This document shows, piece after piece, positions 1-8,684 of a stretch of 57,742 nucleotides of DNA (the first letter of the stretch is position 1; every line of letters starts with the position of its first letter). Source of the stretch: Glaciihabitans sp. (GTDB lineage Bacteria; Actinomycetota; Actinomycetes; Actinomycetales; Microbacteriaceae); contig JAODMY010000067.1 in NCBI GenBank assembly GCA_025465535.1, forward strand, positions 1 through 57,742, written 5' to 3'. The notes below the pieces were generated by a model. The model worked only from the letters and a program-made list of their open reading frames with translations, did no database searches and was not told where the DNA came from. The translations under genes and the position numbers were made by a program.

Positions 1-1558
1 TCTGTGTCTGACCGACCAGCATGCCGGTCGTCGGGTCTGCGTCCATCGATACGTCGGGCAGCGCACGGCCGCCGTTCGGACTGTGGATGCCGGCCGTAAC
101 CTGGTAGTCGGGCTCGGCGATGTTCGATGAGTATCCGCCGCCGCCGCCATACAGGAATGGCGAAACAGGCGCCCAGGAGCCGCTGGCAATGGTGTACTTC
201 GTCGTCTGCCAGCCCGTCTCGCCGACGACGCCGGCCGGCGTGATCGCGGTCGATGTGCCGCCGACGCCCGTGACGTACGGGTCGGACGCCGGGTAGTCGG
301 TCTGCGGAGAGCCGACCGCTGCCGCGTCGTCGCCTGCGTCACCGCTCGAGAATGCGTAGCTGATGCCTTCGACCGCACCCTGAAGGAACGCGGTCTCATA
401 GGCCTGCAGCAGGGCCGGCTTCACGACGTCGCCCACGCTGCCCCATGAGTTCGTCACGATGGTCGCGACACCCTCGTCGTTGATGCGGTCAAACGTGGCG
501 AGCAGGTCGGTGTCCTGGCAGCTTGCCCCCGCGTAGTAGCGGATGTTTGCGGCCGGTGCCATGGCATGAACGGCCTCGACGTCGAGGGTCTCCTCGCCGT
601 ACCAGCCAGTTGCACCGCACTGCTTCGGCGACTTGGTGCTGTTCACCTGGGTGAAGGCGACCGGCAGGCTCTGCGTGAACTGCCCCGTCGTGAACGGCTT
701 GTCGCCGGTGTCGGTCGCGTAGCGGTTCGCGTCGGCCTCCACGGTGGGCGAGGCGTAGGCGTCGGTGATCGCGACGGTCACGCCGCGCCCGTCAAGGCCG
801 GCTGTTGCGCCCGCCTCGTAGGCGTTGCGCAGTTGGGGGCCCGTGTAACCGCACGGGGAGTAGGGCAGCGTGGCACCCTTGAACTGGGGAAGCACGGTGC
901 CATCCGGTGTCGGCAGCGTTGTCGGGTTCTGGTCGCCGTACCAGTGCGAGCAAACCGGTGCGTTGCGGAACCCGGCACTGGGTGGCGACGGCTTCTGTGT
1001 CTGCGGTTCGACGATCGACACGGTCGTGTCGAGTCCCGAGACGGCAATGACGGATGCCGCGACCGCGTCGGGCACCATCGCCGCACCCGTGGGTGCTTGC
1101 ACGCTGAGGCCATCGTGGGTGAACTTCGCGATGGAGATACTGAACGCCCTGTTTGCTGCGCCCACACTGCCGGAGACGTCAAGGTAGCGGTGGCTCGCGT
1201 CCCCACTGACAGTGAGGCCGGCACCGGTCAGCCATCCCCGCACCGCGCTCACGGTTGCCGCAGTCGCGTCGAACTGCGCGTGGTACTGCGCCGGCGTGAG
1301 GTAACGATGGCTGCTTGACGCGGCGGTCGCGGCGGCCTGCAGCGCGTCGAGGCCCCCATTCGGCGCGAGGTACACGCGCGCGGTGACAGGGGCGTTCACG
1401 GAGGCGGCGCCGAGGTTCTTGCCGTGGGCGAGCCAACCGGGTGTCGAGTTCGGAATTGGTTTCGAGGTAGGGGCGGCGTTGGCCGCGCTCGCTCCAGTGA
1501 GCGCCGTGACGAGGGCCGCGACCGCTACCAGGGACACCCCGAAGACATGTTTACGCAT
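1..1558 (-). CDS. Secreted S53 family (sedolisin/kumamolisin-like) serine-carboxyl peptidase, 3' end outside window
   Basis: Secreted acid protease precursor. My translation from the ATG at 1558 begins with a signal peptide (MRKHVFG, a hydrophobic run, then an Ala-rich cleavage region near residue 28). A pro-kumamolisin-type prodomain follows at about residues 50-190, including HRYLTPAQYHAQF. The catalytic domain then shows the Glu-x3-Asp pair in GEETLDVEAVHAMAP (about residue 322) and the SSGDAGD segment carrying the oxyanion Asp (about 404), then YPASDPYVTGVGGTS. The nucleophile Ser of the family's GTS motif lies further C-terminal, beyond the left edge. About 519 codons are visible, in line with a full-length enzyme that is only missing its end. 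A GGGGA ribosome site lies about 7 nt before the start. The frame stays open throughout. Family assignment is firm; substrate is unknown. Confidence 0.88.
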   Translation of the reverse strand, partial: MRKHVFGVSLVAVAALVTALTGASAANAAPTSKPIPNSTPGWLAHGKNLGAASVNAPVTARVYLAPNGGLDALQAAATAASSSHRYLTPAQYHAQFDATAATVSAVRGWLTGAGLTVSGDASHRYLDVSGSVGAANRAFSISIAKFTHDGLSVQAPTGAAMVPDAVAASVIAVSGLDTTVSIVEPQTQKPSPPSAGFRNAPVCSHWYGDQNPTTLPTPDGTVLPQFKGATLPYSPCGYTGPQLRNAYEAGATAGLDGRGVTVAITDAYASPTVEADANRYATDTGDKPFTTGQFTQSLPVAFTQVNSTKSPKQCGATGWYGEETLDVEAVHAMAPAANIRYYAGASCQDTDLLATFDRINDEGVATIVTNSWGSVGDVVKPALLQAYETAFLQGAVEGISYAFSSGDAGDDAAAVGSPQTDYPASDPYVTGVGGTSTAITPAGVVGETGWQTTKYTIASGSWAPVSPFLYGGGGGYSSNIAEPDYQVTAGIHSPNGGRALPDVSMDADPTTGMLVGQTQ

Positions 1559-1871
1559 CTAGAATCCCCAGACATCTCATAGTTGGGCCACAGACGATCG
1601 TCAGCGGCCGCTATTTGCCAACCTATGGCGTATTGGGCCCCCGCGGCAATAGCTTTGCGACTGGCGAAGAGATGGCGGGTGCGGTTCGGGGATAGTTGCG
1701 ACGAACGCGTGATGCGCGGGGTGTCGATGTCGTTGGCGGCGGTTTTTTGCAGGATGGCGCGGGTGAACGACGGAATTGAGTTCGACCAGCTGCTCAGCGG
1801 GGGCCCAGCCAGAGAGCCTTCGCGTCCGCCCACGCGCACTCAACAAGTCGGGACGTCGGTAAATGAAAGAA

Positions 1872-1897
1872 GGGACGTCACCGCATGGTGACGTCCC
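1872..1897 (-). terminator. Rho-independent terminator of the tRNA-Arg gene
   Basis: A perfect inverted repeat: GGGACGTCACC at 1872-1882 and GGTGACGTCCC at 1887-1897, around a 4-nt loop. On the minus strand it sits 12 nt after the tRNA 3' end and is followed by a T-rich run (TTCTTTCATTT). Confidence 0.85.
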
Positions 1898-1908
1898 AAC
1901 TTCTTGAG

Positions 1909-1981
1909 TGCGCCCGGAGGGATTTGAACCCCCGGCCTATTGATCCGTAGTCAATTGCTCTATCCGCTGAGCTACGGGCGC
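1909..1981 (-). tRNA. tRNA-Arg (anticodon ACG)
   Basis: The minus strand folds as a complete cloverleaf. The acceptor stem pairs GCGCCCG (5' end at 1981) with CGGGCGC (to 1910), with discriminator A at 1909. The anticodon stem ATTGA/TCAAT encloses the loop CTACGGA, giving anticodon ACG. The T arm has GGTTCAAATCC. CCA is not encoded, so it must be added after transcription. Length is 73 nt. Confidence 0.97.
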
Positions 1982-2008
1982 GTGCGGCTTCGAAAAGCCA
2001 ACCTGACG

Positions 2009-2014
2009 ACTATA
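2009..2014 (-). promoter_or_regulatory. Probable -10 element of the tRNA-Arg promoter
   Basis: TATAGT on the minus strand, 27 nt before the first tRNA base. This leaves room for a short leader, which includes a GGCTT/AAGCC hairpin at 1987-1999. No convincing -35 was found, so the call rests on position and the -10 match. Confidence 0.45.
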
Positions 2015-2070
2015 TCAGCGGATTCGCCCCCCGCGAACTCCGCTGGACAGTCAGCCGCAGGACGCTGGCG

Positions 2071-3039
2071 TCAGTCAATCGGCGCCGGGCCCAGGTCTTC
2101 GAGCAGCGCAGCCATCTTCGCGTAGGCCTTGTTGCGGTAGGCCACGAGCTGCGGTGTCTTGTCGGCGGGGACGTTGAGGAATCCGGCACCGGTCTTGGTC
2201 CCGAGTTTTCCGGCGGAAACGAGATCGCTCAACACCTTCGGGGTTGCAAACCTCTCGGGGAACGAGGTCTGCAGCGAGCGGTAGCAGAAGTCGTACACGT
2301 CAAGGCCGGCCATGTCGGCGATCGCGAACGGTCCGAAGAACGGCAACCGGTATCCGAAGGTCGTGCGAACAACCGTGTCGATATCCTCAACGGAGGCCAC
2401 GCCCTCGTCGACGAGCCTGGTTGCCTCGGTGAAGAGCGCGTACTGAAGCCTGTTCAGGACGAAGCCTGTCACGTCCTTGATCCGCGCGGTCTGCTTCCCC
2501 GTGCCACGGATGACCGTCTCCGCGAAGGCCAGCGCCTCGGGGGTCGTCCCCGCGTGCGGAATCAACTCGACGCCCGGAATGAACGGGGCAGGGTTGCTGA
2601 AGTGGGATCCGAGGAATCGCTCGGGTCCGACGACCGCCTCGGCGAGAACGCCGATCGAAATGGTCGACGTGTTGCTGCCGATGACCGCGGTAGGGAGGGC
2701 CGCACTGGATACTCGCGCGAGCGTCTCGTGCTTGATCGCGATTACCTCGGGAACTGCCTCCTCAATGAAGTCGGCGTGCGCCACGGCCACCTCGATGCTC
2801 TCGGCGGCCGACAGGTTGCTCTTGATTATTTCGGTGGATCCGACCGGGAAAAGGCCGTCGGCGACAAACTGCTCAGACTCCGTGATCAGCCGGTCGTAGT
2901 TGCTCTGAGCGATCTCCGCGCTGATGTCGGAGATCATCACTGTCGCTCCGGACAGCGCCATCACCTGGGCGATGCCTCCGCCCATGTAGCCGGATCCGAC
3001 GATCGCAATCTTCTTGCCCGTGTTCGAGTTCGCTGCCAT
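2071..3039 (-). CDS. 3-hydroxyacyl-CoA dehydrogenase family NAD-dependent dehydrogenase
   Basis: NAD-dependent oxidation of a 3-hydroxy acid or its CoA ester; 322 residues, normal for a single-function enzyme. The Rossmann motif GSGYMGGG is at about residues 14-21. The catalytic region reads SNTSTIS, then GSHFSNPAPFIPGVELIP (the family's His and Glu), followed by the helical C-terminal domain. The frame extends upstream to 3126, but the ATG at 3039 has an AGGAGG site 7 nt before it that overlaps the stop of the RpiB gene. This makes 3039 the start and shows translational coupling. It is the last gene of the operon led by the symporter at 8534. No thiolase or acyl-CoA ligase is nearby. A sugar-acid substrate, as in relatives such as L-gulonate 3-dehydrogenase or carnitine dehydrogenase, is therefore more likely than a fatty acid; this is inference. 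Confidence 0.85.
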   Translation of the reverse strand: MAANSNTGKKIAIVGSGYMGGGIAQVMALSGATVMISDISAEIAQSNYDRLITESEQFVADGLFPVGSTEIIKSNLSAAESIEVAVAHADFIEEAVPEVIAIKHETLARVSSAALPTAVIGSNTSTISIGVLAEAVVGPERFLGSHFSNPAPFIPGVELIPHAGTTPEALAFAETVIRGTGKQTARIKDVTGFVLNRLQYALFTEATRLVDEGVASVEDIDTVVRTTFGYRLPFFGPFAIADMAGLDVYDFCYRSLQTSFPERFATPKVLSDLVSAGKLGTKTGAGFLNVPADKTPQLVAYRNKAYAKMAALLEDLGPAPID

Positions 3040-3041
3040 TG

Positions 3042-3509
3042 TTATGCCTCCTGTGGTTCGTACGAGCAAATTGCGTCGACCTTTGCGGCGGAAGCCGACT
3101 CCGGGTCGAATCGGTAGTTCAGCCACTGGTCGACGAGCATCTTCGCCAACTCGAGACCGATCACCCGCTGCCCCATGCAGAGCACCTGGGCGTTGTTACT
3201 GAGCACCGACCGCTCAACGGAGTAGCTGTCGTGAGCGGTGACGGCACGGATGCCTGCCACCTTGTTCGCGGAGATCGCGACCCCGAGCCCGGTGCCGCAA
3301 AAGAGGAGTGCGCGGTCAGCCTCCCCCGCGGCGACGACTCGTGCCGCCGCGACGGCCACGTGCGGGTACGCCGTGTGGCCCTCCGCATCAACTCCGGCGT
3401 CGATAACCTGCGACACGCGGGGATCCTGCTCAAGCAGCGCCTTCAGCGCCGTCTTGTAGTCGTATCCGGCGTCGTCACTTCCGACGATGATTCTCAATCC
3501 GGTTGTCAT
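3042..3509 (-). CDS. RpiB/LacAB family sugar-phosphate isomerase
   Basis: Aldose-ketose isomerase acting on a phosphorylated sugar; 155 residues. The family signature is clear: [19 protein letters not shown] contains the catalytic Cys and the phosphate-binding loop, and [11 protein letters not shown] follows. The N-terminal motif reads SDDAG where RpiB usually has SDHAG. Beside a dihydroxyacetone-type kinase and a TIM-barrel isomerase, the closest known role is D-erythrulose-4-phosphate isomerase (DerI/EryI), which forms erythrose 4-phosphate. Ribose-5-phosphate isomerase is the alternative. It lies 10 nt after the kinase gene and 2 nt before the dehydrogenase gene, in the same operon. Confidence 0.87.
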   Translation of the reverse strand: MTTGLRIIVGSDDAGYDYKTALKALLEQDPRVSQVIDAGVDAEGHTAYPHVAVAAARVVAAGEADRALLFCGTGLGVAISANKVAGIRAVTAHDSYSVERSVLSNNAQVLCMGQRVIGLELAKMLVDQWLNYRFDPESASAAKVDAICSYEPQEA

Positions 3510-3519
3510 TGCTCACCTT

Positions 3520-5247
3520 TCATTCGTGTGCGTTTGTGAGGGCTCTCGCCTCGTCGGCGATGCGGGCGACGATGAGCCCGAACGAAATCGCCCCGGCGTC
3601 GGGGTGCCCGATGCTTTTGGCCGCGAGCGGCCGTGCGCGCCCGAGTCGTGGGCTCAAGCTCGCGGTCGCCTCTGCCGCATCCCGTGCGGTCTCGGCCGCG
3701 CGCGCAAGCGCGAGCGCGAGCGGCGATCCAGCCTCGATCTCCGCGCCAAGTTTGTCGACGTAGGGCACCATCGCGTCGATCATGGTTTTGTCGCCAACCT
3801 CGGCCTTGCCCATGGACATCACTTCTTCCAGCCCGGCGCGAGCGGCATCCACCACGTCGGCCGTGCCGTACGACTCGCCGTTTCCGAGACGGTCGGCAAT
3901 GGCCGTTATCGCTCCGGCCCAAAGCGCCCCGGATGTTCCCCCGGCCTCCTCTGACCAGCGTTCGGCAGCCACGCTGAGCAGCTCGTGCACTCCGAGATCG
4001 CTGGCAGCGCTCGCTCGAGCACTCACGACGGCGGCTCCGATCCCGCGCTTCATGCCGATTCCGTGGTCGCCGTCACCGGCGATCGCGTCGATTCTGCCGA
4101 GCTCGTCGGCGTTTGAGTCAATCGTCTGGGCGACCGCCTCGAGGAGCGCGGCGGCCACACCGCCGGCCCGCCTCGCGGCCGAACTGGCATCTTCGTGAGC
4201 TCGCTCGACGGATGCCGCGATCACCTGGGCATCGGCGCGCACCCGCGCACCCGCCACCCCCTTGCGATAGGCGGGCGTGTCCGCGGCAGCCGACCAGAGC
4301 GTCTCAAGCTCGTCGTCAAGCCAGGACAGGGTGAGCGAGAGTCCCGACATGTCGAGACTCGTCACGATCTCACCGACCTCGGGCTCAACCACCCGCAGAC
4401 CTTCGCGCTCGAGGAGCGGGAGGATCCGTCGATAGAGGATGTACAGCTCCTCATATTTGACGGTACCGAGTCCGTTGAGGATCACCGCGACACGCTCACC
4501 AGCGCCCTCCGGCCGCTCCACGAGGAGGCGGCTCACGAGAAGTTCGGCCAGCTCAGTCGCCGTCGGCATGGGAATGTCGAAGATACCGGGCTCGCCGTGG
4601 ATCCCAAGCCCGACCGACATCATCCCCTCCGGGACGGTGAACAACGGTTCCGTTGCTCCCGGCAGCGTGCAGCCGGCGAACGCGACGCCGAGTGAACGGG
4701 TCCGGGCGTTGGCTCGCCTGGCGAGGCGCTCGACCTCGTCGAGATCGAATCCCGCCTCGGCGGCAGCACCGGCAATCTTGAAGACGACGAAATCGCCCGC
4801 GATGCCGCGGCGCTTCTCGATTTCCTCGAGTGGAGCACTGGCGATGTCATCCGTCACCCGCACGGTCCGCGCATCGATGCCCTCGGCGCGGAGTCGGCGC
4901 TCGGCGGCGTCGAAATTGAGCACATCCCCCGCATAGTTGCCGTAGGAGAGCAGCACTCCGCCGCCGTGGTGGGCCGCCTTCGACACCCGGTGGATCTGTC
5001 CAACCGACGGCGAAGCGAAGAGGTTTCCACAGGCACTGCCCGTGGCGATGCCCGGGCCGACGAGGCCGGCGAAGGAGGGGTAGTGCCCGCTGCCACCGCC
5101 GATCACGACGGCCACCTGGCCCGCCGGAACCGTCGTCGAACGGACGACACCGCCGTCAACCCTGGCTACGTAGTCCGGGTGCGCGGCGATGAGGCCGTCG
5201 AGAACGTCGGTGGCGAAGTCGGCGGGGTCATCGAAAATCCTGGTCAT
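3520..5247 (-). CDS. Dihydroxyacetone/erythrulose-type kinase, DhaK-DhaL fusion
   Basis: ATP-dependent kinase for a short ketose; 575 residues, the size of single-chain DAK enzymes. The DhaK half has GGGSGHYPSFAGLVGPG near residue 52 and GLGIHGEPG, whose His forms the covalent hemiaminal with the ketose. The DhaL half begins at about residue 365 and has the nucleotide and Mg-binding GDGDHGIGMKRG plus GGTSGALWAGA. Its partners, a TIM-barrel isomerase upstream and an RpiB-type isomerase downstream, reproduce the erythrulose pathway of mycobacteria and Brucella (LerK/DerK with LerI and DerI). Erythrulose is therefore a better guess than dihydroxyacetone. Start chosen at ATG 5247, with AAGGGA upstream. 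Confidence 0.9.
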   Translation of the reverse strand: MTRIFDDPADFATDVLDGLIAAHPDYVARVDGGVVRSTTVPAGQVAVVIGGGSGHYPSFAGLVGPGIATGSACGNLFASPSVGQIHRVSKAAHHGGGVLLSYGNYAGDVLNFDAAERRLRAEGIDARTVRVTDDIASAPLEEIEKRRGIAGDFVVFKIAGAAAEAGFDLDEVERLARRANARTRSLGVAFAGCTLPGATEPLFTVPEGMMSVGLGIHGEPGIFDIPMPTATELAELLVSRLLVERPEGAGERVAVILNGLGTVKYEELYILYRRILPLLEREGLRVVEPEVGEIVTSLDMSGLSLTLSWLDDELETLWSAAADTPAYRKGVAGARVRADAQVIAASVERAHEDASSAARRAGGVAAALLEAVAQTIDSNADELGRIDAIAGDGDHGIGMKRGIGAAVVSARASAASDLGVHELLSVAAERWSEEAGGTSGALWAGAITAIADRLGNGESYGTADVVDAARAGLEEVMSMGKAEVGDKTMIDAMVPYVDKLGAEIEAGSPLALALARAAETARDAAEATASLSPRLGRARPLAAKSIGHPDAGAISFGLIVARIADEARALTNAHE

Positions 5248-5264
5248 ATCCGAGATCCCTTGAG

Positions 5265-6278
5265 TCAGCTCGCTGCGTTCGACGTGCCCGTGACGCGCGC
5301 TCTGACATCGCCGGCATTCTGCGCCACGAGACTGGCCGGAACGTCGTAGTCGGAGGACTCGGGCAGGATGCGTCGCAGGTAGTCGCGATTGGTCGCGCTA
5401 ACGCTAAGTCCGTCGCCACCGTAGTGCTCGGTGCAGAACATGCCCTGGAAGCCGAACGAGATCGCCTCCTTGACGGCCTGACGATAATTGATGATCCCGA
5501 ATTCCATCGGCGCGGGCAGCGCAACATATGTGCCGCGCTGCGGATCCTCGTCACGGAAGTAGTTCTTCACGTGCCAGTAGTTCGTGTACGGCAGCACCTT
5601 GTGAAGGAGCTCTCGCCAGCTCTCGATCGGGCGGTGCAACCGCACCAGGTTCCCGATGTCGGGGTTCAGCCCCACGTTGTAGAGACCGATGTCGCGAACG
5701 AGCTGCACGGCGGAGTCACCGGTGCCGAGATAGGTGTCCTCGTACATCTCCAGCGTCATGACGATGCCAAGATCCGCGGCGTGTCGGCCTAGTTCGGTGA
5801 GACGATCAACCGCCTTCGACCACATCGCCTTATCCCCCACTGGATCCTTGTGGCCATCGACCGTCCAGAACCAGAGCTGGCGCTGCTGCTCGGGAGTCAG
5901 TGCCTGGTGGAGACCGAACGAGACGACACCGACACCAAGCTGCGCCGCGGCATCCAGAGTGCGATGGCTGTAGGCGAGGTTCTCATCCCCGTGCTCGGCG
6001 TCGATGACGCTGCGACGAATCGCCGAAATCGCGGGCGCTTCGAGCCCCGCCTCCGTGTACGCCGCCTTCAGTTCGTCGAGTCGAGCGGAGTCGAGGTCGC
6101 CCGCCCGCACCCAGCCATCCGTCAGGTCGACGTGGGTGAACCCGGCATCGGCGACCTCCCGAAACGCATTCAGCCACTCGGACTGCGGCGCATCCTGGGC
6201 TCGTGACCCATCCGCGCGGACGCCGTCGAATTGCAAAAGGGCCGCTGTGATCGGCCAGTCGGCGCGGCTCAAAGCCAT
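5265..6278 (-). CDS. Sugar phosphate isomerase/epimerase, xylose-isomerase-like TIM barrel
   Basis: Metal-dependent isomerase or epimerase of the AP-endonuclease-2 fold; 337 residues. Motifs consistent with the fold are VDLTDGWVRAGD, LEMYEDTYLGTGDS, VGLNPDIGNLVR, YWHVKNYF and CTEHYGGDG, which supply the acidic and His metal ligands at strand ends. The frame extends upstream to 6398, but the ATG at 6278 has AAGGAG 8 nt before it. Placed directly before the DhaK-DhaL kinase, it fits the role of erythrulose-1-phosphate isomerase (LerI/EryH). This is inferred from order, not from a diagnostic motif. Confidence 0.8.
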   Translation of the reverse strand: MALSRADWPITAALLQFDGVRADGSRAQDAPQSEWLNAFREVADAGFTHVDLTDGWVRAGDLDSARLDELKAAYTEAGLEAPAISAIRRSVIDAEHGDENLAYSHRTLDAAAQLGVGVVSFGLHQALTPEQQRQLWFWTVDGHKDPVGDKAMWSKAVDRLTELGRHAADLGIVMTLEMYEDTYLGTGDSAVQLVRDIGLYNVGLNPDIGNLVRLHRPIESWRELLHKVLPYTNYWHVKNYFRDEDPQRGTYVALPAPMEFGIINYRQAVKEAISFGFQGMFCTEHYGGDGLSVSATNRDYLRRILPESSDYDVPASLVAQNAGDVRARVTGTSNAAS

Positions 6279-6330
6279 GTGGTACTCCTTGGGATGTTGC
6301 TTCTTGGTGAGGGCACGAAGGGAAAAACGC

Positions 6331-7179
6331 TCAGGCGGCAGGTGGCGCCACGAACACGTTCGGGTTTGGACCGGTTCGCTTGTCGCTGTCGAGTGCACTG
6401 ACCGCGTCGAGTTCGGCCTGGGTCAGGGCGAAGTCGAAGACGTCGATGTTCTGGCTCATGCGCGCGGGCGTGACGGACTTCGGAATGACCACGTTGCCGA
6501 GTTGGATGTGCCAGCGGATCACGACCTGTGCCGGGGACTTGCCGTAGCGAGCCCCGATCTCGGTGAGAACGACCTGCTCGAGCAGGTCGCCCCCCTTCGC
6601 GAGCGGGCTCCACGCCTCGGTGACGATCCCGTGCGCAGCGTCATACTCGCGCACGGCCGCCTGCACAAGGTAGGGGTGCAGCTCAACCTGGTTGACGACG
6701 GGGACGACTCCGGATTCGGCGCGGAGCCGCTCGAGGTGGGCCGGCTCGAAGTTCGATACACCGATCGACGTGACGAGCCCCTCTGCCTGAAGCTCAACAA
6801 GGGCCTGCCAGGTCTCGACATAGAGATCCCGCGACGGAACCGGCCAGTGGATGAGGAACATGTCGAGCCGGTCCAGCTTCAGCTTCTCGAGGCTCTCCAG
6901 GAAGGAACGCCGCGCGTTGTCGCGGCCGTGCGCATCGTTCCAGACCTTCGAGGTGATGAACAGTTCGTCCCGCGGCACACCGCTATTCGCGATCCCGGCA
7001 CCGACGCCACGCTCGTTCTGGTAGAAGGCAGCCGTGTCGATGCTGCGGTATCCCGCCGCGATCGCGTGCTCGACAGCCCGCTGGGTCTCGTCATCCGGCA
7101 CCTTGAAGACGCCGAACCCCAGTTGCGGGATCTTGTTGCCGTCGTTCAGCTGGACGTCCGGGATGTTGGTATTGGCCAT
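6331..7179 (-). CDS. Aldo/keto reductase (2,5-diketogluconate-reductase-like)
   Basis: NADPH-dependent carbonyl reductase or alcohol dehydrogenase; 282 residues, typical for the prokaryotic AKR5 type. The catalytic tetrad is visible: Asp in SIDTAA, Tyr in AFYQNE, Lys in TSKVWN and His in LIHWPVP. The cofactor loop VIPKSVTPARMSQN sits near the C terminus. The start ATG shares one base with the TGA of the symporter gene, so the two are translationally coupled. It probably interconverts the imported polyol, ketose or keto acid at the head of the pathway. Confidence 0.9.
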   Translation of the reverse strand: MANTNIPDVQLNDGNKIPQLGFGVFKVPDDETQRAVEHAIAAGYRSIDTAAFYQNERGVGAGIANSGVPRDELFITSKVWNDAHGRDNARRSFLESLEKLKLDRLDMFLIHWPVPSRDLYVETWQALVELQAEGLVTSIGVSNFEPAHLERLRAESGVVPVVNQVELHPYLVQAAVREYDAAHGIVTEAWSPLAKGGDLLEQVVLTEIGARYGKSPAQVVIRWHIQLGNVVIPKSVTPARMSQNIDVFDFALTQAELDAVSALDSDKRTGPNPNVFVAPPAA

Positions 7180-8534
7180 CAGGCAACCTTCTCTTCAATG
7201 CTTACTGCATCGATGCCCACAGCATCGATTTGGGACTTGCGCCGGCTCGCGAAGGTGACACAGACAATGCTCACCGCGCAGCCGAACAGGATGTAGGCCG
7301 CGAGCAATCCGAACGACTTCGTGTTGATGGAAAGCAGGCTCGTGAAGATGAGCGGAGCGAATCCACCACCGAGGAGACCGCCGAACTGGTAGCCGAGCGC
7401 CGTTGCGCTGTAGCGGATGTTCGCCGGGAAGAGCTGCACGGAGAAGGCCGCAAGGGTGCCGTACATCAGCGGGTGGATGAAGCCGGTGCAGAACACCACC
7501 GCGATGAACCAGACGACCTCGCTTCCGCCGCCGACGGCGAGGAAGAACGGGATGGCGACGATGGCCGTCGCGATGGTTCCGATGAGGTAGATCTTGCGAA
7601 GGCCGAACCGGTCAGCCAGCGCACCGGCGATCGGCATCGTGAAGAACTCCACACCGGAGCCAATCGCCATCGTGGTGAGGACGAACTGCTGCGGGTGGTG
7701 GATGACGGTCGTTCCGTAGGTGATCCCGAACGTCGTCAGGAAGTACGAGAAGATGAACGGCGCAAAGCAGGCCCCAACGGCGAACACGATCGACAGGGGG
7801 AAACGCCGCAGTGCTGTGGCGGTGGGGATCTTGACGAGTGCACCGGCATTGCGTACCGCCTGGAAGGCGGGCGTTTCGGCCAGGCGCAGCCGCACGAACA
7901 GTCCGACGCCGACGAGCACGACGCTCAGCAGGAATGGGATCCGCCACCCCCAGGCCAGGAACTCCGACTGCGGCAGTGAGAGCACGCCGGCGAACACCAG
8001 GGTGGAAGCCAGGTTGCCGAAGGGCACGCCCATCTGGGGGAACGAGCCGAAGAGGCCACGACGGCCCGGCGGCGCGCTCTCGACCGCGAGAAGCGTCGCC
8101 CCGCTCCACTCGCCGCCGACCGCGAGCCCCTGCAGTACCCGCAGGACCACGAGCAACACCGGGGCAAGAGCCCCAATCGTCGCATAGGTCGGGAGCAGCC
8201 CGACGGCAAAAGTGGCAAGCCCCATGATGAGCATGCTGATCACCAGCATCCGCTTGCGGCCGATGCGGTCACCGAAGTGACCGAAGATGATGCCGCCGAG
8301 GGGACGGGCAACGAAGCCGGCCGCGAACACTCCGAACGAGGCAAGAATTCCGGCGAGAGGACTGATCTCGGGGAAGAAGAGTTTGTTGAACACGAGCGCA
8401 CCAGCCGTGCCGTACAGGTAGAAGTCGTACCACTCGATCGACGTGCCGATCCCGCTGACGACGCCAGCGCGAAGCGCCGCCTTCAGTCCTCTTGCCGGTG
8501 CGCTTTCCGCCACCACGGTCCTGACATTGGCCAT
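7179..8534 (-). CDS. MFS transporter, metabolite:H+ symporter (MHS) family
   Basis: Twelve-helix importer of the inner membrane; 451 residues. It has the MHS-type start GTSIEWYDFYLYGTAGAL. The loop motif GHFGDRIGRKRML is between helices 2 and 3, and RVLQGLAVGGEWSGA is in helix 4. Relatives carry citrate, shikimate, proline/betaine or alpha-ketoglutarate, so the substrate is probably a small acid or polyol. It is the first gene of the leftward operon ending at 2071. A strong AAGGAGG site precedes ATG 8534. A palindrome in the divergent region to its right is the likely control site. Confidence 0.9.
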   Translation of the reverse strand: MANVRTVVAESAPARGLKAALRAGVVSGIGTSIEWYDFYLYGTAGALVFNKLFFPEISPLAGILASFGVFAAGFVARPLGGIIFGHFGDRIGRKRMLVISMLIMGLATFAVGLLPTYATIGALAPVLLVVLRVLQGLAVGGEWSGATLLAVESAPPGRRGLFGSFPQMGVPFGNLASTLVFAGVLSLPQSEFLAWGWRIPFLLSVVLVGVGLFVRLRLAETPAFQAVRNAGALVKIPTATALRRFPLSIVFAVGACFAPFIFSYFLTTFGITYGTTVIHHPQQFVLTTMAIGSGVEFFTMPIAGALADRFGLRKIYLIGTIATAIVAIPFFLAVGGGSEVVWFIAVVFCTGFIHPLMYGTLAAFSVQLFPANIRYSATALGYQFGGLLGGGFAPLIFTSLLSINTKSFGLLAAYILFGCAVSIVCVTFASRRKSQIDAVGIDAVSIEEKVA

Positions 8535-8575
8535 AACATTTCCTCCTTGAAATCGCCCTTTTTCAGGTTTGCTTG

Positions 8576-8621
8576 GGGCTTAGCCCTCTGCTGTCGTTTT
8601 ATATGATGGCATGCATTGCCA
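8576..8621. promoter_or_regulatory. Divergent control region with two inverted repeats (candidate IclR operator)
   Basis: The 150-bp gap between the symporter operon and the amidohydrolase holds GGGCT-T-AGCCC at 8576-8586 and TGGCA-TGCAT-TGCCA at 8607-8621. The second overlaps the likely leftward promoter (CATATAAAA on the minus strand at 8600-8608). The IclR gene nearby is the natural candidate binder. No biochemical evidence can be read from sequence. Confidence 0.4.
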
Positions 8622-8684
8622 CGATGTAGCAAAATGAAGACGATCTCGTGGAAGCGATCGAGACCGGTGAAGAGGGATACACGC

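Noticed and set aside
1525-1891. Short frames between the S53 protease and the tRNA
   Set aside because: No ribosome site or recognisable motif; they overlap each other and run into the tRNA terminator.
6004-7296. A 430-codon open frame on the plus strand opposite the aldo/keto reductase and isomerase genes
   Set aside because: Both minus-strand genes have full motif sets and ribosome sites, so this is a shadow of GC-rich codons.
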